From: an uncultured Lachnospiraceae bacterium
GTDB taxonomy: Bacteria; Bacillota; Clostridia; Lachnospirales; Lachnospiraceae
Assembly: GCA_905209865.1 (NCBI GenBank)
Contig: CAJLUP010000068.1
Span: 1 to 9,633, forward strand
Reading direction: 5' to 3'
DNA length: 9,633 nucleotides
In this document: positions 6,047-9,633 of the stretch, piece by piece
Position numbering within the stretch: the stretch's first letter is position 1
How the letters are laid out: each line of letters opens with the position of its first letter
Made by a program: the position numbers and the translations under genes
The notes under the pieces: model-generated
The model's database searches: none
Told to the model about the DNA's origin: nothing
What the model saw: the letters and a program-made list of their open reading frames with translations, nothing else

Positions 6047-7495
6047 TTATTCCCCGATCAGACTCTTATATAATTCCTGATATTGTCCTGCTGAATTCTT
6101 CCACGAAAAATCTCTGCTCATCGCACGTTCTACAATCTTATTCCAATCACGTTTTCTATCGTAATAAATTCTTTCCGCATAACGAACTGTATTCAGCATC
6201 TCATGTGCATTGTAATTGCTGAAACTGAATCCTGTTCCTGTCTTCTCAAACTCATTATATGCCTCAACTGTATCTCTAAGTCCTCCGGTCTCACGAACGA
6301 TCGGAATTGTACCGTAACGCAAACTCATAAGCTGACTTAATCCGCATGGTTCGAACAAGGACGGCATAAGGAATGCATCACAGGAAGCATAGATCTTATG
6401 AGAGAGTTCATCCGAGTAAAAGATATTTGCCGATACTTTTCCTGAATATTTCCATGCAAAATGACGGAACATATTCTCATATTTCACATCACCTGTTCCG
6501 AGTACAACGATCTGAACCGCATCCTGACAGAGTTCATCCATCACATAATCAACAAGATCAAACCCTTTCTGATCCGTAAGACGCGAAATCATTCCGATCA
6601 TCATTGTTTTTGTATCTCTCTCTAAACCAAGTTCTTCCTGCAGCGCCTTCTTGTTCAGCACTTTATTTTTTCTGAAATCTTCAATAGAGAAATTCTTGGC
6701 GATACGAGGGTCTGAAGCCGGATTCCAATCCGTATAATCCAGCCCGTTGACAATACCGCAAAGATCGTTAGCCCTTGCAGACATCAAACCGTCAAGTCCT
6801 TCCCCGTAAAACGGCGTCTTGATCTCCTCTGCGTAACTGTTACTTACCGTCGTTACTTTATCAGCATATACGATACCGCCTTTCAGCAAGTTCGCATCTT
6901 TATATGCTTCCATCTTATCCGGCACAAAATAATACTCCGGAAGACCTGTAATTCCCTGGACTGCTTTTGTATCCCATACTCCCTGGAATTTCAGATTATG
7001 GATCGTCATCACAGTCTTAATTCCGCGATAGTATTCTCCAAGATATCTGAAATTGTCAAGATATACCGGTATCAGTCCCGTCTGCCAGTCATGACAATGA
7101 ATCAATTCCGGCCGGAAATCGATCACCGGAAGGATACTCAGCACTGCTTTTGAAAAGAATGCAAATTTCTCGATATTCCATTTCGGATCTCCATCATAAG
7201 GAGCAAATCCGCTGAAATAATATTCATTGTCGATAAAATAAAATGTAATGCCATTCAATTCAGTCTTCAGTACGCCGACATATCTGTCCTGGCCCGCAAT
7301 ATCCATATAAAAGTGGGTGACATACTCTAACTTCTCTTTCCACTCCTGCTTCATGCACATATAATTCGGAATAACAACACGAACATCATATTTTTCCTTA
7401 TCAAAATCTTTCGGAAGGGAACCGACAACATCTGCCAGTCCTCCTGTTTTGATAAACGGTACACATTCCGATGCAGCAAACAAAATATTCTTCAT
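6047..7495 (-). CDS. glgA: Glycogen synthase, GT5 family
   Basis: The 482-residue protein adds glucose from ADP-glucose to the growing alpha-1,4 glucan of glycogen (granulose in clostridia). The N-terminal domain shows KTGGL (16-20), the ADP-glucose-binding loop near the start, and HDWQTG (135-140). The C-terminal domain shows SRLTDQKG (304-311, with R305 and K310) and FEPCGLSQ (381-388, with the conserved glutamate E382), followed by ETGGLRDTV (402-410). Length and motif order are those of an intact bacterial GlgA with no added carbohydrate-binding domain. The frame stays open to an ATG at 7573, but the start at 7495 is preferred: GGGAGG (7504-7509) lies eight bases before it, and MKNILFAASE is the normal family N-terminus. 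The glgC, glgD, glgB and glgP partners are not in the window. It follows spo0A by 92 bases and ends before a strong terminator. Confidence 0.95.
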   Translation of the reverse strand: MKNILFAASECVPFIKTGGLADVVGSLPKDFDKEKYDVRVVIPNYMCMKQEWKEKLEYVTHFYMDIAGQDRYVGVLKTELNGITFYFIDNEYYFSGFAPYDGDPKWNIEKFAFFSKAVLSILPVIDFRPELIHCHDWQTGLIPVYLDNFRYLGEYYRGIKTVMTIHNLKFQGVWDTKAVQGITGLPEYYFVPDKMEAYKDANLLKGGIVYADKVTTVSNSYAEEIKTPFYGEGLDGLMSARANDLCGIVNGLDYTDWNPASDPRIAKNFSIEDFRKNKVLNKKALQEELGLERDTKTMMIGMISRLTDQKGFDLVDYVMDELCQDAVQIVVLGTGDVKYENMFRHFAWKYSGKVSANIFYSDELSHKIYASCDAFLMPSLFEPCGLSQLMSLRYGTIPIVRETGGLRDTVEAYNEFEKTGTGFSFSNYNAHEMLNTVRYAERIYYDRKRDWNKIVERAMSRDFSWKNSAGQYQELYKSLIGE

Positions 7496-7550
7496 ATCCT
7501 GATCCTCCCATTCTTTACATAAATTCCCGGAAAGAATTCTGTTAATTGTT

Positions 7551-7579
7551 ATTATACCCCATTCTATGCACAAAGAAAA
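7551..7579 (-). promoter_or_regulatory. Probable promoter for glgA
   Basis: A perfect TATAAT (-10, 7551-7556) lies on the minus strand between spo0A and glgA. At 17 bases the -35 position reads TTTTCT (7574-7579), a poor match, so the promoter may be weak or need an activator. The predicted start near 7545 leaves a leader of about 50 bases. No convincing terminator follows spo0A, so read-through from spo0A into glgA is also possible. Confidence 0.45.
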
Positions 7580-7587
7580 GGTCTTTC

Positions 7588-8379
7588 CTAGTTTTTATGC
7601 CTGTATTCAAGCTGAATTGTATCTGCAATCAGGGCAATGAACTCTGAATTCGTCGGTTTCCCCTTTCCGGTACTTACCGTATACCCAAAAAGTTCATCCA
7701 AAGTATCTAATTTGCCACGACTCCACGCCACTTCAATCGCATGGCGGATTGCCCTTTCCACACGGCTTGACGTTGTCCGGTATTTTTTTGCAACTGTCGG
7801 ATACAAAATTTTTGTAATCGCGTTTAATACATCCATGTCATTTACTGCCATCATAATCGCATCCCTCAAATAATGATAGCCTTTGATATGTGCCGGAATT
7901 CCGATTTCATGGAGCATATTTGTCACTCTGCTTTCCAGACTTTCCTGTCCAAAAGAAACTCCCTTCAGATTCTCCTCATTTTTCTTCTCGCAAACCGCAG
8001 GTTTTTTTCTGATTGATTTGATCCGATCCAATAAAATCGTGTGATTGAACGGTTTCATAATATAGTAATTTGCACCTTTATTGAAGGCATCTTCTGTAAT
8101 CTTTTCCTGTCCGACTGCGGTAAGCACGATAAAATATGGTCTCTTTTCGACAAACTGCTCTTTATTCACATGCTCCATCACTGTCAATCCATCCATTTTC
8201 GGCATGATCAGATCAAGCAGGACAACATCCGGTTGTCTTTCCTTTATGATCTGACACATCTCTTCTCCATTTTTCGCTTTTCCGACGAGATCCAGTTCCT
8301 TATCCGTCCGAATGATGTCGTCAAGCATATCTAGAATTCTCTGGTTGTCGTCAGCGATCGCCACACTCAAATGCTCCAT
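7588..8379 (-). CDS. spo0A: Sporulation master response regulator Spo0A
   Basis: The 263-residue transcription factor becomes active when phosphorylated and switches cells into sporulation. Residues 1-125 are a receiver domain with acidic residues D10 and D11, phosphoacceptor D56 (VVLLDLIMP), T87 and K109. A short variable linker (about 126-145) leads to the Spo0A-specific DNA-binding domain, with KGYHYLRDAI (166-175), LYPTVAKKY (192-200) and the almost invariant recognition-helix region SRVERAIRHAIEVAWSRG (205-222). Every key residue is present and the length is normal. AAAGGAG (8388-8394), eight bases upstream, supports the start. It follows spoIVB, as in most endospore formers. A Spo0A box and a sigma-A type promoter upstream suggest autoregulation. 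Its activating kinases are not nearby, which is usual in clostridia. Confidence 0.97.
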   Translation of the reverse strand: MEHLSVAIADDNQRILDMLDDIIRTDKELDLVGKAKNGEEMCQIIKERQPDVVLLDLIMPKMDGLTVMEHVNKEQFVEKRPYFIVLTAVGQEKITEDAFNKGANYYIMKPFNHTILLDRIKSIRKKPAVCEKKNEENLKGVSFGQESLESRVTNMLHEIGIPAHIKGYHYLRDAIMMAVNDMDVLNAITKILYPTVAKKYRTTSSRVERAIRHAIEVAWSRGKLDTLDELFGYTVSTGKGKPTNSEFIALIADTIQLEYRHKN

Positions 8380-8396
8380 TCTCGTCTCTCCTTTAG

Positions 8397-8414
8397 TTTA
8401 AGACCTCCCTTAAA
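8397..8414 (-). promoter_or_regulatory. Leader hairpin presenting a decoy Shine-Dalgarno sequence
   Basis: TTTAAG and CTTAAA are perfect 6-base inverted copies around a 6-base loop that reads GGAGGT on the minus strand. The loop is a near-ideal ribosome binding site, yet no start codon follows at a usable distance; the true spo0A site, AAAGGAG, lies just downstream at 8388-8394. The stem is A/T-rich and weak, so any role (ribosome standby or mRNA stabilisation) is speculative. Confidence 0.3.
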
Positions 8415-8428
8415 AACGCCACTCGCTT

Positions 8429-8457
8429 ATTATATCTGTGCCAATTTGCATAATCAA
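8429..8457 (-). promoter_or_regulatory. Sigma-A type promoter for spo0A
   Basis: The minus strand reads TTGATT (-35, 8452-8457), exactly 17 bases, then TATAAT (-10, 8429-8434, perfect consensus). Transcription would start near 8422 and give a leader of about 43 bases. I saw no sigma-H promoter match comparable to that of Bacillus subtilis spo0A in the 123-base gap. Confidence 0.65.
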
Positions 8458-8476
8458 GCGAATCTTGTAGTAACAA

Positions 8477-8483
8477 TTCGACA
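8477..8483 (-). promoter_or_regulatory. Spo0A-binding site (0A box)
   Basis: TGTCGAA on the minus strand matches the 0A box consensus TGNCGAA perfectly. It is centred about 58 bases upstream of the predicted spo0A transcription start, in the gap between spoIVB and spo0A. Spo0A boxes upstream of spo0A are known in Bacillus and clostridia, so autoregulation is a natural reading. A 7-base match can arise by chance, but the location favours a real site. Confidence 0.6.
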
Positions 8484-8502
8484 TATATCCACACGTTTTT
8501 GA

Positions 8503-9582
8503 CTAATTTATCTGTTTTAGCATGTTTTCTATGAATATTCCGTAACCTTTTGTCGAGTCTTGTACGAAAACGTGGGTTACTGCTCCGATCAATTTCCCGT
8601 TTTGGATGATCGGACTTCCACTCATTCCCTGAATAATCCCTCCTGTTTTGTCCAGAAGTTCTTCGTCAATGACCTGAATCACAAGTCCTTTATTGATTTC
8701 CGGAGACATTATGTCGATTTGAGTGATCTCGATATCAAAATCTCTGATCTCATTATCGACAAAACATCGCATCGTCGCAGGTCCTGTTACAATTTCTTCC
8801 TTTGACGCAGTCTCGATTGCTGTCTGATCTTTAAAAAGTTCATCGATTTTGTCGATTGTTCCATAAATTCCCGCCTCTGTGTTCTTATCAATCGTTCCCA
8901 AAATGTTATACGGATTATATATAATCATTCCTTCCATACTGCCTGGCGCTCCGCTTTGCCCTTTTGTAATATCTCTAATACTCGTTCGATATACATTTCC
9001 TTCGTCAATGGACATAAGATCGTTTGTATCCGCATCATGGATTCCATGTCCCAATGCCCCGAAACGACTTTGATCTGTCAGAAATGTAACCGTTCCAAGC
9101 CCCTGCACATTATCCCTCACCCATATACCAAGTCGATATTCTCCGGCTTCATATTCAACCGGACTCACTTTCAGATCCATCATCTCTCCGTCACGCCTGA
9201 CAGTCAGGATTACAGGAGTTCCGTCCAGTTTTCCGACTGCATCAAGCAGCTCTTTCTTTCCGCCAATCTCACAATGATCGACTGCAGTAATATAATCGCC
9301 TGATCTGACAATCCCCTTTGCCGGTTCGTGTTCTTTCCCGTCTGCTCCTGCAATCTGTTCCGTATTCAGAACCATAACCCCATCGGTCTCCATGTAAATC
9401 CCTATCGGCATACCACCCACAAGCACCGTATTATTTTTCATTGTCTGAATGCCTGCATCTGTTAAAACCGGCTCTTTTACGTGATTCATTTTATACTGCA
9501 GCACAGATGCACATGCAAAGAAGAGAGATAGGAAAAGACAGAATCCGGCAGCCATATACTTTTGTTTTTTCAATCGTTCCAC
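8503..9582 (-). CDS. spoIVB: SpoIVB serine peptidase (family S55)
   Basis: The protein is made in the forespore, crosses the inner forespore membrane and, in Bacillus, cleaves SpoIVFA so that sigma-K is activated in the mother cell. Residues 5-8 are basic and 11-28 hydrophobic, giving an uncleaved anchor or signal peptide. A PDZ-like domain covers about 55-140 (GIVRSGDYITAVD 90-102). The catalytic triad is visible as H179 (ALGHGI), D306 and S321 (GMSGSP); the gaps H-D-S are identical to those of Bacillus H236, D363 and S378 as I recall them. At 359 residues it is shorter than the 426-residue Bacillus protein, mainly ahead of the protease domain. The first codon of the open frame is GTG at 9582, only one base after AAAGGG (9584-9589); a TTG at 9573 is ten bases from that site and may be the true start. 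A stop at 9592-9594 rules out anything earlier. spo0A follows by 123 bases. Confidence 0.93.
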   Translation of the reverse strand: MERLKKQKYMAAGFCLFLSLFFACASVLQYKMNHVKEPVLTDAGIQTMKNNTVLVGGMPIGIYMETDGVMVLNTEQIAGADGKEHEPAKGIVRSGDYITAVDHCEIGGKKELLDAVGKLDGTPVILTVRRDGEMMDLKVSPVEYEAGEYRLGIWVRDNVQGLGTVTFLTDQSRFGALGHGIHDADTNDLMSIDEGNVYRTSIRDITKGQSGAPGSMEGMIIYNPYNILGTIDKNTEAGIYGTIDKIDELFKDQTAIETASKEEIVTGPATMRCFVDNEIRDFDIEITQIDIMSPEINKGLVIQVIDEELLDKTGGIIQGMSGSPIIQNGKLIGAVTHVFVQDSTKGYGIFIENMLKQIN

Positions 9583-9622
9583 ACCCTTTCTCTAGTATCT
9601 GTAATCACCGGAAGTTCCAAAA

Positions 9623-9633
9623 AGATCGGAAGA
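9623..9633 (+). other. Terminal 11 bases identical to Illumina adapter start
   Basis: The window ends in AGATCGGAAGA, which equals the first 11 bases of the widely used Illumina TruSeq adapter (AGATCGGAAGAGC). If this is the natural end of an assembled contig, these bases are probably untrimmed adapter rather than genomic sequence. The 40 bases between it and spoIVB hold only the spoIVB ribosome binding site region. Confidence 0.6.

Noticed and set aside
7496..7573. Upstream extension of glgA to an ATG at 7573
   Set aside because: The extra 26 residues are not glycogen-synthase-like. They cover the probable promoter TATAAT, and the ribosome binding site GGGAGG clearly serves the ATG at 7495.
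7557..7587. Terminator after spo0A
   Set aside because: Only a 4-base stem (GAAA with TTTC) can be drawn, which is too weak to support.
8146..8152. Second TGTCGAA (0A box) on the minus strand
   Set aside because: It lies inside the spo0A coding sequence in conserved receiver-domain codons and is most simply coincidental.
9593..9599. GATACTA as a sigma-G -10 element for spoIVB
   Set aside because: It resembles CATACTA, but no -35 match lies at the right spacing and the implied start would fall inside the ribosome binding site.

Overview
All seven complete genes, and the start of an eighth, lie on the minus strand, so the window is read from its right end to its left. The source is almost certainly an anaerobic, endospore-forming member of the Clostridia. 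SpoIVB and Spo0A are adjacent in the order typical of spore-forming Firmicutes. There is also an oxygen-sensitive [FeFe] hydrogenase, a cobalamin-dependent methionine synthase split in the way seen in many anaerobes, and strong purine-rich ribosome binding sites. The protein style resembles Lachnospiraceae, but that is an inference and no species can be named.

Right part (about 9633-7588): spoIVB, the serine peptidase that signals across the forespore membrane, is followed by spo0A, the master regulator of sporulation. Between them sit a sigma-A type promoter and a perfect Spo0A-binding box, which suggests that spo0A is autoregulated. The last 11 bases of the window equal the start of the common Illumina adapter and may not be genomic.

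Middle (7587-5982): glgA, glycogen (granulose) synthase, follows spo0A with its own probable promoter and ends at a strong bidirectional hairpin terminator. Clostridia lay down granulose before sporulation, so the order may be meaningful.

Left-middle (5966-1820): a methionine operon has a near-consensus promoter, then metF, a stand-alone methionine synthase reactivation domain, and metH without that domain. MetF makes 5-methyltetrahydrofolate, MetH uses it to methylate homocysteine through cobalamin, and the separate protein should rescue oxidised cobalamin. The roughly 70-nt leader is too short for a classical SAM riboswitch. It holds a 17-codon ORF whose stop overlaps the metF start.

Left end (1803-1): a monomeric multi-cluster [FeFe] hydrogenase has a very good promoter with a palindrome over its -35 element. 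It is followed by a hairpin, another promoter and the first six codons of an unidentified gene.

No mobile element, CRISPR array, tRNA or rRNA was seen. Apart from the leader ORF, the operator-like palindrome and the cysteine tail of the reactivation protein, this looks like ordinary core-genome content; I did not find a clearly new system.
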